The position numbers and the translations under genes are program-made. Positions 41,030 through 51,100 of a DNA stretch of 64,000 nt are shown one piece after another. The DNA lies in contig NZ_JBKBQM010000001.1 in the NCBI RefSeq assembly GCF_046292685.1, forward strand, positions 62,001 through 126,000, given 5' to 3'. The DNA comes from Wagnerdoeblera sp046292685 (GTDB taxonomy: Bacteria; Pseudomonadota; Alphaproteobacteria; Rhodobacterales; Rhodobacteraceae). The notes under the pieces were generated by a model that was not told the origin of the DNA, searched no databases, and saw nothing but the letters and a program-made list of their open reading frames with translations. Numbering within the stretch: position 1 is the stretch's first letter; the number at the start of each line of letters is the position of its first letter.

Positions 41030-42279
41030 CCGCGCCGGTGTTCCACACGCTCGGCTGCCGGCTCAATGCCTATGAATCCGAAGCGATGAAGGGCCTGGCG
41101 GCCGCCGCCGGGGTGCAGGGGGCGCATGTGGTCAACACCTGCGCGGTGACGGCCGAGGCGGTGCGCAAGGCCCGGCAGGAAATCCGCCGCATCCGCCGCG
41201 AACACCCCGACGCGCCGATCATCGTGACGGGATGCGCGGCACAGGTGGAACCCGAAACCTTTGCCGCCATGCCCGAGGTGACGCGCGTCATCGGCAACAC
41301 CGAAAAGATGCAGCCCGAAACCTGGGCCGGCCTGGTGCCCGACCTGATCGGGGCAACCGAACGGGTGCAGGTCAACGACATCATGGCGGTGCGCGAAACC
41401 GCCAGCCACCTGATCGACGGGTTCGGCCGCCACCGCGCCTATGTGCAGGTGCAGAACGGCTGCGACCACCGCTGCACCTTCTGCATCATCCCTTACGGCC
41501 GGGGCAATTCCCGGTCGGTCCCGGCGGGCGTGGTGGTGGATCAGATCAAGCGCCTGGTGGACAAGGGCTTTGCCGAGGTGGTGCTGACCGGGGTGGACCT
41601 GACCAGCTGGGGCGCCGACCTGCCCGCGCAACCCCGGCTGGGCGATCTGGTGCTGCGCATCCTGCGCCTGGTGCCCGACCTGCCGCGCCTGCGCATTTCC
41701 AGCATCGACAGCATCGAGGCAGACGAAAACCTGATGCAGGCCATCGCCTCGGAGCCGCGGCTGATGCCGCACCTGCACCTGAGCCTGCAACACGGCGACG
41801 ACCTGATCCTGAAGCGGATGAAGCGCCGCCACAGCCGCGACGATGCCATCCGCTTTTGCCAAGACGCGCGCCGCCTGCGCCCCGACATCGTGTTCGGCGC
41901 CGACATCATCGCCGGCTTCCCGACCGAGACGGACGCGCATTTCGACAACTCGGTGAAACTGGTGCAGGACTGCGGCCTGACCTTTCTGCACGTCTTTCCC
42001 TTCAGCCCGCGCAAGGGCACCCCGGCGGCGCGGATGCCGCAACTGCCCGGGCCCCTCATCCGCGACCGCGCCGCCGCCTTGCGCGCGGTGGGCGAGGCCG
42101 CGCTGACCCGCCACCTGACCGCCCAGGTCGGGCGCACCCACCGCATCCTGACCGAATCCCCGCGCATGGGCCGCACCGAACAGTTCACCGAAGTCGCCTT
42201 TGCCACCGACCGGCCCGAAGGCGCCATCGTGACCGCAACGGTGACCGGGCAGGATGGCGGCGTGCTGCTGGCGCCCTGA
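41026..42279 (+). CDS. mtaB: tRNA t6A37 methylthiotransferase
   Basis: This 417-residue radical SAM enzyme converts t6A to ms2t6A at position 37 of tRNAs reading ANN codons. The N-terminal cluster cysteines are C11, C39 and C70. The radical SAM motif CDHRCTFC has C146, C150 and C153, and a TRAM-like C-terminus follows (about 350-417). MtaB rather than MiaB is favoured by the GCRLNAYES start and NTCAVT. The ATG overlaps the dapF stop. Confidence 0.94.
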   Translation: MTAPVFHTLGCRLNAYESEAMKGLAAAAGVQGAHVVNTCAVTAEAVRKARQEIRRIRREHPDAPIIVTGCAAQVEPETFAAMPEVTRVIGNTEKMQPETWAGLVPDLIGATERVQVNDIMAVRETASHLIDGFGRHRAYVQVQNGCDHRCTFCIIPYGRGNSRSVPAGVVVDQIKRLVDKGFAEVVLTGVDLTSWGADLPAQPRLGDLVLRILRLVPDLPRLRISSIDSIEADENLMQAIASEPRLMPHLHLSLQHGDDLILKRMKRRHSRDDAIRFCQDARRLRPDIVFGADIIAGFPTETDAHFDNSVKLVQDCGLTFLHVFPFSPRKGTPAARMPQLPGPLIRDRAAALRAVGEAALTRHLTAQVGRTHRILTESPRMGRTEQFTEVAFATDRPEGAIVTATVTGQDGGVLLAP

Positions 42280-42282
42280 TCT

Positions 42283-42306
42283 GCATTTTCTGTCCCCGGG
42301 GGCGCC
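42283..42306 (-). repeat. Truncated copy D of the dispersed repeat (tail 2 remnant)
   Basis: CATTTTCTGTCC, the complement of tail 2, is joined directly to CCGGGGGCG, with the GAAATATCCC core deleted. It starts 4 bp after mtaB. Confidence 0.5.
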
Positions 42307-42377
42307 TGTCGGGTTCGACATCGGTCCGAGAAGCGCCAGGCGGCGGCGCAGCACCCCTGCTTTTGCCCCAAGCGCCC

Positions 42378-42406
42378 TTGCAATGCGCGGGCATCCTGCG
42401 TATATG
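42378..42406 (+). promoter_or_regulatory. Promoter of the rimP-nusA-rnpM-infB operon
   Basis: TTGCAA (42378-42383) and TATATG (42401-42406) are 17 bp apart. Transcription would start near 42413, giving a leader of about 90 nt that contains a full intrinsic terminator. Confidence 0.6.
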
Positions 42407-42459
42407 GCTTGCAACAGCGGCGCCTCGGGGTCCACACCCGAAGCCCACCGGAAAAGCAA

Positions 42460-42489
42460 CGGGCCGCCTGACGGCCCGTTTTTCGTTTT
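42460..42489 (+). terminator. Intrinsic terminator inside the rimP leader (attenuator candidate)
   Basis: CGGGCCG, CCTGA loop and CGGCCCG are followed by TTTTTCGTTTT. It ends only 13 bp before the rimP GTG, so there is no room for another promoter. The operon must be transcribed through it. It could attenuate expression, as NusA-sensitive leaders do in other bacteria. Confidence 0.75.
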
Positions 42490-42501
42490 GGGGGAGCCCC
42501 C

Positions 42502-43143
42502 GTGACCGACACCATGTCCGACCTCATTGCCAGAACCGCCATCGACCGGCGGCTTGCCGGCATCGTTCAACCCACCATCGAGGCGATGGGCTACGAGCTG
42601 GTGCGCATCCGCCTGATGGGCGGCAAGACGCGCACCTTGCAGATCATGGCCGACCGGCCCGAAGGCGGCATCAACGTGGACGACTGCGCGCGGATCTCGA
42701 CGGCCGTATCGGCCGTGCTGGACGTGGAAGACCCGATCGAGGACAATTACACGCTCGAGGTGTCCAGCCCCGGCATCGACCGGCCGCTGACGCGGTTGAA
42801 GGATTTCGACACCTGGAACGGTTACGAGGCGCGGGTGGAAACCGGCGAGCTGATCGACGGGCGGCGCCGGTTCAAGGGCATCCTGGCCGGCACCGAAGGC
42901 GACGAGATCCTCATCACCATCGAGGAAGGCGGCGAGGACGTGACCATCGGGCTGCGGTTCGAATGGCTGTCGGATGCCAAGCTGATCCTGACCGACGAGC
43001 TGATCGCGGAAATGCTGCGCCAGCGCAAGGAATCCGGGGCCTTCGACGGCGCCGACATCGACGAAGACGGGATCGAGGGGATCGAGACCGAAGACCATGA
43101 CGACGACGAGGCGGAAGATCCCGCCGCGCCCGTGAAGCACTGA
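42502..43143 (+). CDS. rimP: Ribosome maturation factor RimP
   Basis: This 213-residue factor assists early 30S assembly. The N-terminal domain is 15-90 (MGYELVRIRLMGGKTRTLQIM), and the SH3-like C-terminal domain is 95-185 (YTLEVSSPGIDRPLTRLKDF). It ends in an acidic tail. The GTG at 42502 has GGGGGAG six bases upstream; an ATG four codons later lacks such spacing. It heads the classic rimP-nusA-rnpM-infB operon. Confidence 0.95.
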   Translation: MTDTMSDLIARTAIDRRLAGIVQPTIEAMGYELVRIRLMGGKTRTLQIMADRPEGGINVDDCARISTAVSAVLDVEDPIEDNYTLEVSSPGIDRPLTRLKDFDTWNGYEARVETGELIDGRRRFKGILAGTEGDEILITIEEGGEDVTIGLRFEWLSDAKLILTDELIAEMLRQRKESGAFDGADIDEDGIEGIETEDHDDDEAEDPAAPVKH

Positions 43144-43155
43144 CAGGAGGCCGCG

Positions 43156-44763
43156 ATGGCAATCACCTCTGCCAACCAGCTTGAACTGCTGCAAACCGCC
43201 GATGCGGTGGCGCGGGAAAAGATGATCGACCCCGAACTGGTGATCCAGGCCATGGAAGACAGCCTGGCACGGGCCGCCAAGTCGCGCTACGGCGCCGACA
43301 TGGACATCCGCGTCAAGATCGACCGCAAGACCGGCCGGGCCACCTTTGCCCGCGTGCGCACCGTGGTCGAGGACGAGGCGCTGGAAAACCACCACGCGCA
43401 GCTGACCGTCAAGCAGGCGAAGAACTATCTGCGCGACCCCAAGGTCGGCGACGAGATCGTCGACGAAGTGCCGCCGGTGGACCTGGGCCGCATCGCCGCG
43501 CAAAGCGCCAAACAGGTGATCCTGCAGAAGGTGCGCGAGGCCGAGCGCGACCGGCAATACGAGGAATTCAAGGACCGCGTCGGCACCATCATCAACGGCA
43601 CCGTCAAGCGCGAGGAATACGGCAACATCATCGTCGATATCGGCCGGGGCGAAGGCATCCTGCGCCGCAACGACAAGATCGGCCGCGAAAGCTATCGCAT
43701 CGGCGACCGTATCCGCGCCTATGTCAAGGATGTGCGCCGCGAGGCCCGCGGCCCGCAGGTGTTCCTCAGCCGCACCTCGCCCGAATTCATGATGGCGCTG
43801 TTCAAGATGGAAGTGCCCGAAATCTACGACGGCATCATCGAGATCAAGGCCTGCGCCCGCGACCCGGGCAGCCGCGCCAAGATCGCCGTCATCAGCTACG
43901 ACAATTCGATCGACCCGGTGGGCGCCTGCGTGGGCATGCGCGGCAGCCGCGTGCAGGCGGTGGTGAACGAGCTGCAAGGCGAAAAGATCGACATCATCCC
44001 GTGGAACGCCGATGTGGCGACCTTCCTTGTCAACGCGCTGCAACCGGCCGAGGTGAGCAAGGTGGTGTTCGACGAGGACGCCAGCAAGATCGAGGTCGTG
44101 GTGCCGGACGAACAGCTTTCGCTGGCCATCGGGCGGCGCGGGCAGAACGTGCGCCTGGCCAGCCAGCTGACCGGCCTTGACATCGACATCCTGACCGAGG
44201 CCGACGAATCGGCCCGCCGCCAGGCCGAATTCGCCGAACGCACCAAGCTGTTCATGGACACGCTGGACGTGGACGAGATGATGGCGCAGCTGCTGGTGGC
44301 CGAAGGGTTCGCCAACCTCGAGGAAGTGGCCTACGTCGACATGGACGAGCTGCTGTCGATCGACGGGTTCGACGAATCGACCGCCGAGGAACTGCAGGCC
44401 CGCGCCCGCGACCATCTGGAAGAACAGGCCCGCAAGGCGCTGGAAGCCGCGCGCAAGCTGGGGGTGGAGGAAAGCCTCATCAACTTCGAGGGGCTGACGC
44501 CGCAGATGCTGGAGGCCCTGGGCAAGGAAGGCATCAAGACGCTGGAAGACTTTGCCACCTGCGCCGACTGGGAGCTTGCCGGCGGCTGGACCACCGAAAA
44601 CGGCCAGCGCAAGAAGGACGACGGCATCCTGGAAAAGTTCGACATGTCGCTGGAAGAAGCGCAGAACCTGGTGATGACCGCCCGCGTCATGCTGGGCTGG
44701 GTCGATCCGACCGAGAATGAACCCGAGGCCGAATCGGCCGACGACGAGGAGGACGAGGCCTGA
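43156..44763 (+). CDS. nusA: Transcription termination/antitermination factor NusA
   Basis: This 535-residue RNA polymerase-binding factor controls pausing, termination and antitermination. It has the N-terminal RNAP-binding domain (1-125), an S1 domain (about 135-200, with GRGEGILRRND), KH1 and KH2 (about 230-345, with VGMRGSRVQAVVNELQGEKIDI), and C-terminal helix-hairpin-helix acidic repeats (about 370-510). It ends in an acidic tail (EPEAESADDEEDEA). It has CAGGAGG before the ATG. It may control its own operon through the upstream terminator. Confidence 0.97.
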   Translation: MAITSANQLELLQTADAVAREKMIDPELVIQAMEDSLARAAKSRYGADMDIRVKIDRKTGRATFARVRTVVEDEALENHHAQLTVKQAKNYLRDPKVGDEIVDEVPPVDLGRIAAQSAKQVILQKVREAERDRQYEEFKDRVGTIINGTVKREEYGNIIVDIGRGEGILRRNDKIGRESYRIGDRIRAYVKDVRREARGPQVFLSRTSPEFMMALFKMEVPEIYDGIIEIKACARDPGSRAKIAVISYDNSIDPVGACVGMRGSRVQAVVNELQGEKIDIIPWNADVATFLVNALQPAEVSKVVFDEDASKIEVVVPDEQLSLAIGRRGQNVRLASQLTGLDIDILTEADESARRQAEFAERTKLFMDTLDVDEMMAQLLVAEGFANLEEVAYVDMDELLSIDGFDESTAEELQARARDHLEEQARKALEAARKLGVEESLINFEGLTPQMLEALGKEGIKTLEDFATCADWELAGGWTTENGQRKKDDGILEKFDMSLEEAQNLVMTARVMLGWVDPTENEPEAESADDEEDEA

Positions 44764-44785
44764 TTTCGGGCCTCGGGCAATTCCC

Positions 44786-45430
44786 TTGACGCGCGGCGGC
44801 AGGCAGACCGACCAGGACGACCCCGAACGCAAGTGCATTGCGACCGGGGAAAGCCGGCCGAAACCGGGGTTGATCCGCTTTGCGATCAGCCCCGACGGCA
44901 TGGTCGTGCCCGACCTGATGGGCAAGCTGCCGGGTCGCGGCGTTTATGTGGCCTCTGACCGGGCCGCGCTGGACAAGGCGGTGTCGAAAAACCTGTTTTC
45001 GCGCGCTGCGCGGCAGCAGGTGGCGGTGCCGCCCGACCTGGCCGCGATGGTCGAGGCCGGGCTGGCGCGGCGCGTGGTGGACCTGATCGCCCTGGCGCGC
45101 AAGGCCGGGCTGGCCGTGGCCGGGCTGGAAAAGGTCAAGGACTGGCTGGAAAAGGACAAGGCCCGGGTGCTGATCCAGGCCGAAGACGGGTCGGAGCGCG
45201 AAAGGGCGCGGTTGCGCCCGCCCGACGGACCCGAGAGCCTGGTGACCTGCCTGACGGCGCAGGAATTGGGTTTGGCTTTTGCCCGTGAACGTGCCATACA
45301 CGCCGCGCTTGGCGCTGGTGGACTCACGGGACGTGTTGTAGAGGAAGCGGCAAGGCTGGCCGGGCTGCGCCGCGCAGCTGGCAAGCATGTTGGCGGCAGG
45401 ACCGCCTTGAAGGATACGAAAGACGCATGA
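44786..45430 (+). CDS. YlxR/RnpM-like RNA-binding protein with L7Ae-like domain
   Basis: This 214-residue protein combines a YlxR (DUF448) domain at about 8-90 (ERKCIATGES, RGVYVASDRAALDKAV) with an L7Ae-like RNA-binding domain at about 95-180. YlxR/RnpM modulates RNase P in Bacillus. The likely start is TTG at 44786, 23 bp after nusA; no ATG fits in frame without overlapping nusA, and no strong ribosome site is visible. It overlaps the infB start by 4 bp. Confidence 0.9.
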   Translation: MTRGGRQTDQDDPERKCIATGESRPKPGLIRFAISPDGMVVPDLMGKLPGRGVYVASDRAALDKAVSKNLFSRAARQQVAVPPDLAAMVEAGLARRVVDLIALARKAGLAVAGLEKVKDWLEKDKARVLIQAEDGSERERARLRPPDGPESLVTCLTAQELGLAFARERAIHAALGAGGLTGRVVEEAARLAGLRRAAGKHVGGRTALKDTKDA

Positions 45431-47973
45431 GCGATACTGACGGCAAGAAACCCCTCGGGCTGGGTGGCGGGACGCGTGGACCTGGCCAGGTGAAGCAGAG
45501 CTTCAGCCACGGGCGCACGAAGAGCGTCGCCGTAGAGGTCAAGCGCAAGCGCGTGGTGGTGCCGCAGAAGCCGGGCGTCGCCGGTGCCGCCGGCGGGGCA
45601 TCGCCGCAGCCGCTGGGCGACCCCGCCAAGCGTCCGGCCGGGATCTCGGATGCCGAGATGGAGCGCCGCCTGGCGGCGCTGCGCGCAGCCAAGTCGCGCG
45701 AGGCCGAGGAGGCCGCCGCCCGCGCCGCCGAAGAAAAGGCGCGCGAGGAAGAACGCCAGCGCAAGCGCGAGGAAATCGAGGCGCGCGAACGCGAGGAACG
45801 CGCCGCCGAGGAAGCCGCCCGCCGCAAGGCCGAGGAGGAGGAGCGGCTGAAGGCCGAGGCCGAGGCCAAGGCCCGCCGCGAGGCCGAGATTGCCCGCCGC
45901 GCCGCGAATGCGCCGGCCAGGGTCGCCGCCGGCGCCGGCGCACCCGGCGCCGCGGCGCCGGTCGGCCCTGCCGACGAACGCACCAAGACCGCGCCCACCC
46001 CGCGCAAGACCGACCGCGAACGCGAACGCGAGGACCGCGAGCGTGCCGCCAAGGCCAAGGGCGGCGACGACAGCCGCCGCGCCGGCAAGCTGACGCTGAC
46101 CGCCGCGCTGGATGGCGAAGGCGGCCGCACCCGGTCGCTGGCCGCGATGAAGCGCAAGCAGGAAAAGGCGCGCCAGAAGGCGATGGGCTTTGGCCACAAG
46201 CCCGAAAAGCAGGTGCGCGACGTGCAGCTGCCCGAAACCATCGTGGTGCAGGAACTGGCGAACCGCATGGCCGAACGCGCGGCCGATGTGGTCAAGTGCC
46301 TGATGAAGATGGGCATGATGGTCAGCATGAACCAGACCATCGACGCCGACACCGCCGAACTGGTGATCGAGGAATTCGGCCACCGCGCCGTGCGCGTGAC
46401 CGATGCCGACGTGGAACAGGCCATCGACACGGTCGTGGACCGCGAAGAAGACCTGCGCCCGCGCCCCCCGATCGTGACCATCATGGGCCACGTCGACCAC
46501 GGCAAGACCAGCCTGCTGGACGCGATCCGCAAGGCGAACGTGGTGGCCGGCGAAGCCGGCGGGATCACCCAGCACATCGGCGCCTATCAGGTGACCACGC
46601 CCAACGGGTCGCTGGTGACGTTCCTCGATACGCCCGGCCACGCGGCCTTTACCAGCATGCGCGCCCGCGGCGCACAGGTGACCGATATCGTGGTGCTGGT
46701 GGTGGCGGCCGATGACGCCGTGATGCCGCAGACGGTCGAGGCGATCAACCACGCCAAGGCGGCCAAGGTGCCGATGATCGTGGCGATCAACAAGATCGAC
46801 AAATACGATGCGAACCCGCAGAAGGTGCGCACCGACCTGCTGCAATACGACGTCGTGGTCGAGGAAATGTCCGGCGACGTGCAGGATGTCGAGGTTTCGG
46901 CCAAGACCGGCCAGGGCCTGGACAACCTGCTGGAAGCCATTGCGCTGCAGGCGGAAATCCTGGAACTCAAGGCCAACCCCAACCGCGCGGCGATGGGCGC
47001 GGTGATCGAGGCCAAGCTGGATGTGGGCCGCGGCCCGGTGGCCACGGTGCTGGTGCAGCGCGGCACGCTGCGCAAGGGCGACATCTTTGTCGTCGGCGAA
47101 AAGTGGGGCAAGGTCCGCGCGCTGATCAACGACAAGGGCGAGACAATCGCCGAAGCCGGGCCCTCGGTTCCGGTCGAGGTGCTGGGCCTGAACGGCACGC
47201 CCGAAGCGGGCGACGTGCTGAACGTGGTGGAAACCGAAGCCCAGGCGCGCGAGATCGCCGCCTACCGCGAACAGGTCGCCAAGGACAAGCGCGCCGCCGC
47301 CGGCGCCGCCACCACGCTGGAACAGCTGATGGCCAAGGCCAAGGCCGACCAGTCGGTTGCGGAACTGCCGGTGCTGGTCAAGGCCGACGTGCAGGGCTCG
47401 GCCGAGGCCATCGTGCAGGCGCTGGAAAAGGTGGGCAACGACGAGGTGCGCGTGCGCGTGCTGCACTATGGCGTCGGCGCGATCACCGATTCGGATGTCG
47501 GCCTGGCCGAGGCCAGCGGGGCATCGGTGATCGGGTTCAACGTGCGCGCCAATGCCACGGCGCGGCAGGCGGCGCAGCAGAAGGGCGTCGAGATCCGGTA
47601 TTATTCGATCATCTACGACCTGATCGACGACATCCGCAAGGCGGCCTCGGGCCTCTTGAAGGCCGAAGTGCGCGAGAACTTCATCGGCTATGCCAAGATC
47701 CTCGAGGTGTTCAAGATCACCGGCGTCGGCAACGTCGCGGGCTGTCTGGTGACCGAAGGCATCGCCCGCCGGTCTGCCGGGGTGCGCCTGCTGCGCGACA
47801 ACGTGGTGATCCACGAAGGCACGCTGAAAACGCTCAAGCGCTTCAAGGACGAGGTCAAGGAAGTGCAGTCGGGCCAGGAATGCGGCATGGCCTTCGAGCG
47901 TTACGAGGATATCCGCCCGGGCGACGTGATCGAGATCTTCGAGCGCGAGACGGTGGAACGGTCGCTGGTGTAA
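45427..47973 (+). CDS. infB: Translation initiation factor IF-2
   Basis: This 848-residue GTPase places initiator tRNA on the 30S subunit. Residues 1-60 are a bacterial IF2 N-terminal domain. A long charged coiled region (about 75-210) rich in Ala, Glu, Arg and Lys is followed by the G domain, with GHVDHGKTS at 354-362, DTPGHAAF and NKIDK, then the C-terminal domains. The ATG overlaps the YlxR-like stop, and a strong terminator follows 20 bp after its end. It closes the operon. Confidence 0.97.
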   Translation: MSDTDGKKPLGLGGGTRGPGQVKQSFSHGRTKSVAVEVKRKRVVVPQKPGVAGAAGGASPQPLGDPAKRPAGISDAEMERRLAALRAAKSREAEEAAARAAEEKAREEERQRKREEIEAREREERAAEEAARRKAEEEERLKAEAEAKARREAEIARRAANAPARVAAGAGAPGAAAPVGPADERTKTAPTPRKTDREREREDRERAAKAKGGDDSRRAGKLTLTAALDGEGGRTRSLAAMKRKQEKARQKAMGFGHKPEKQVRDVQLPETIVVQELANRMAERAADVVKCLMKMGMMVSMNQTIDADTAELVIEEFGHRAVRVTDADVEQAIDTVVDREEDLRPRPPIVTIMGHVDHGKTSLLDAIRKANVVAGEAGGITQHIGAYQVTTPNGSLVTFLDTPGHAAFTSMRARGAQVTDIVVLVVAADDAVMPQTVEAINHAKAAKVPMIVAINKIDKYDANPQKVRTDLLQYDVVVEEMSGDVQDVEVSAKTGQGLDNLLEAIALQAEILELKANPNRAAMGAVIEAKLDVGRGPVATVLVQRGTLRKGDIFVVGEKWGKVRALINDKGETIAEAGPSVPVEVLGLNGTPEAGDVLNVVETEAQAREIAAYREQVAKDKRAAAGAATTLEQLMAKAKADQSVAELPVLVKADVQGSAEAIVQALEKVGNDEVRVRVLHYGVGAITDSDVGLAEASGASVIGFNVRANATARQAAQQKGVEIRYYSIIYDLIDDIRKAASGLLKAEVRENFIGYAKILEVFKITGVGNVAGCLVTEGIARRSAGVRLLRDNVVIHEGTLKTLKRFKDEVKEVQSGQECGMAFERYEDIRPGDVIEIFERETVERSLV

Positions 47974-47992
47974 GCGCCTCGACCCACGGTTG

Positions 47993-48027
47993 AAAAGGCC
48001 CCCGGACGCAGGTCCGGGGGCCTTTTT
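47993..48027 (+). terminator. Intrinsic terminator of the rimP-infB operon
   Basis: GGCCCCCGGAC and GTCCGGGGGCC form an 11-bp stem with a GCAG loop, preceded by AAAA and followed by TTTTT. Confidence 0.9.
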
Positions 48028-48082
48028 CCTTGGCGCCGGCGCCGACCGAATGTCTTGAACTGCAGCAACCGGAATGTGGAGT

Positions 48083-48096
48083 TTGCGCCAGATCAA
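48083..48096. promoter_or_regulatory. Weak FNR/CRP-like box before the RTX gene
   Basis: TTGCGCCAGATCAA matches TTG-N8-CAA and the ATCAA half of the FNR consensus, but the first half is poor. It is centred about 65 bp before the RTX start. Confidence 0.25.
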
Positions 48097-48153
48097 ATAC
48101 GGTCGAAATGCGGCGGTTCAGTGTCGGCCCGACATCAACCCCAGGAGGTCATC

Positions 48154-51100
48154 ATGGGAATCACGGGCTTGCCGACAACCGCGGGCAACGATCTTGTCAT
48201 CGTCACCCCGCCGGGTCAGCATTCGGCCAACGGCGGAGGCGGGACCGACACGCTGCGCGTGGATTACCGCACGCTGACCACCAACATCGACTATCGCTAT
48301 GTCGGTGGCGGCTGGTACACCTTTACCGACGATTTCGACAGCCGGATCGACCACATCAACTTCGAGCGCTACGAGTTGTGGTTCGGGTCGGGCGACGACG
48401 TGCTGCAAGGCGGCGGCCTGAATGACAGCCTGTCGGGCGGGGCAGGTAATGACGTCATCACCAGCGGCCTCGGCGCGGATTCGATCGACGGCGGCCTGGG
48501 CCACGACCGCTGGATCGGCGACTACGGCAGCCTGAACCTGGATGTGTCGCTGGTGCTGACCATCGGCAACACCTGGGCCAGCATCGCCGCCACCGGCGCG
48601 CAGATCCGGCGGATCGAGTCGGTTACCCTGACCACCGGGGTGGGCGCCGACCTGCTGGATACCCGCGCACAATCGGGCAACCACTGGTTCAGTTCCGGCG
48701 ACGGCGACGACGTGTTCATCGTCAATGCGGGCCGGTCCACCTTCAACGGCGGCAACGGCTTCGACCGGCTGGAGGCGGATTTCAGCGCGGCAACCACCCG
48801 GGTGACGCAGGTCTACACCTCGGGCGGCTGGTATCGGCTGGCCGATGGCGCCGGGCGCCTTTCGGTGGATTTCATCAATGTCGAACAGTTCTGGCTGACC
48901 GGCGGCAGCGCCAGCGATTCGCTCTGGGGCGCGGCGGGCAACGACATGCTGTCGGGCAACGGCGGCAATGACTGGCTGAACGGCGGCGCCGGGCGCGATA
49001 CCATTCACGGCGGCGACGGGGTGGATACCTGGCAGGCCGACCAGTCGGCACGCACGCTGGCAACCAACGTGAACCTGAACAGCCAGACCACCAACGTCGG
49101 CACGATCTCGGGCATCGAGGCGCTGCACATGACCGCGGGTCTGGGCAACGACAACCTGGTCGCCCATGCCGGCGCCTATAACGACTATATCTTCGGCAAC
49201 GACGGCAACGACACGATCTCGACCGGCCAGGGCAAGGACAACGTGAACGGTGGCAACGGCACCGACACGCTGGTGATGGACTGGAGCGCGCAGACCGACC
49301 CGAGCGCGCATATCACGCATCGCTACACCTCGGGCGGCTGGTACCGCTATGCCGACAAGGCCGGGAACCGCGTCGACTACATCAACTTCGAACGCTACCG
49401 ATTGACAGGTGGTGCCGGCAACGACTGGCTGGGTGGCGGCGCCGATGTGGACACGCTGATCGGCGGCGCCGGCAACGACACGCTGGCCAGCGACCAGGGC
49501 CGCGCCACCATCGACGGCGGGGCGGGCGACGACCTGTGGAATGCCAACCTGACCGCGCTGACCTTCAACTTCAACTTCAACGCGGCGGACAGCCAGACCA
49601 CCAGCCAGATGACCGGCCGCAACTTCGACCTGCGCAACATCGAGCAGGTGGAGCTGTCGCTGGGCGCGGGCAACGACAGCATCAGCACCGCAGGCTACAA
49701 CCTGAACGATGCGGTCTATGGCGGCGCCGGCGACGATTCGGTCAACCTGGGCACCGGGCGCGATCTGTTTCATGGCGGCGACGGCACCGACCTGCTCATC
49801 ATCGACTATTCCGCCCAGACCGAAGCGGTGACCAACCGCTATACCTCGGGCGGCTGGTATCGCTATGCCGTGGGCGCCGACCGGCACTATGTCGACCACA
49901 TCGCCGTCGAGCGGTTCGACGTGACGGGCGGCAGCGCCGATGACCTGCTGGACGGCGGCGGCCTGCACGATGTGCTGCGCGGCGGCGCGGGCGACGACGT
50001 GCTGAACAGCGCGCAAGGCACCGCGATCATCGATGGCGGCACGGGCAACGACCGCTGGGTGGCAGACCTGAGCGCCTTTACCCAGAACCTGGTGTTCAAC
50101 GCCGCAGCCAGCCAGACCACGGCGCAGATGACGGGCCTGGGCTTTGGCGTGACCAACATCGAATCGGTGAACGTGGGCCTTGGGGCCGGGAACGACAACT
50201 TCAGCACCGCCGGTTACGCGATGGACGATACCGTCTATGGCGGCGGCGGCAACGACCAGATCGCGGTGGGCCTCGGGTTCGACGTGGTGCATGGCGGCGC
50301 CGGGACCGACCTGCTGATCCTCGACTATTCCTCGGCCACGTCGCAAGTGTCGCGCTGGTATACCTCGGGCGGCTGGTATCGCTATGGCGATGTCGACGGC
50401 ACCATGGCCACGGACCACATCGACGTCGAGCGGTTCAACGTGACCGGCGGCAGCGGCGCCGATGCCCTGGACGGCGGCGGCCTTGCAGATACGCTGAGCG
50501 GCGGCGCCGGCGACGACATCCTGAACGGTGGAACCGGCGGCAACGACCGCATCTTTGGCGGCGACGGTTCGGATACCTGGATCATGGACCTGGGCGCCTC
50601 GACCCTGTCGCACAAACTGACGCTGGACGCGAACGGCAACGGCACGCTGACCAACAACGCCACCCAGGTCAACAGCATCGAAAACGTCCGACTGACCACC
50701 GGCGCCGGCAACGATACCATCGACCTGTCGCTCAGCACCGGCAACCACAGCATTGCCACCGGCAGCGGCAACGACGTGGTGAACCTGGGCCGCGGCCAGC
50801 AACACCGTGTGGACGGCGGCGCGAATGACGACCTGCTGATCGCCGATGCCTCGCAATCGGCCAGCGGCGTGAAGTCGATGTATGTCGGCGGTGGCTGGTA
50901 TGCGCTGCGCGGCCTGCTGGGCTATGACATGCAGTACATCAACGTCGAACGGTTCGACCTGACCGGATCGGCCTTTGCCGACAACATGTTCGGCCACGGC
51001 GGGGCCGACACGCTGCGCGGCGGGGCCGGACGCGACATCCTGAACGGCGGCGACGGCAACGACGTGCTGTTCGGCGGGGCCGGGGCCGACCAGTTCTGGT

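Noticed and set aside
42404..42505. A 33-codon upstream ORF overlapping the rimP start
   Set aside because: Its ATG lies inside the predicted -10 box, so it would not be on the mRNA from that promoter. It also runs through the terminator stem.
40366..44925. A 1519-residue minus-strand open frame
   Set aside because: It is antisense to dapF, mtaB, rimP and nusA, whose motifs are complete. Its composition is the His/Gly/Arg/Ala pattern of a GC-driven shadow frame.
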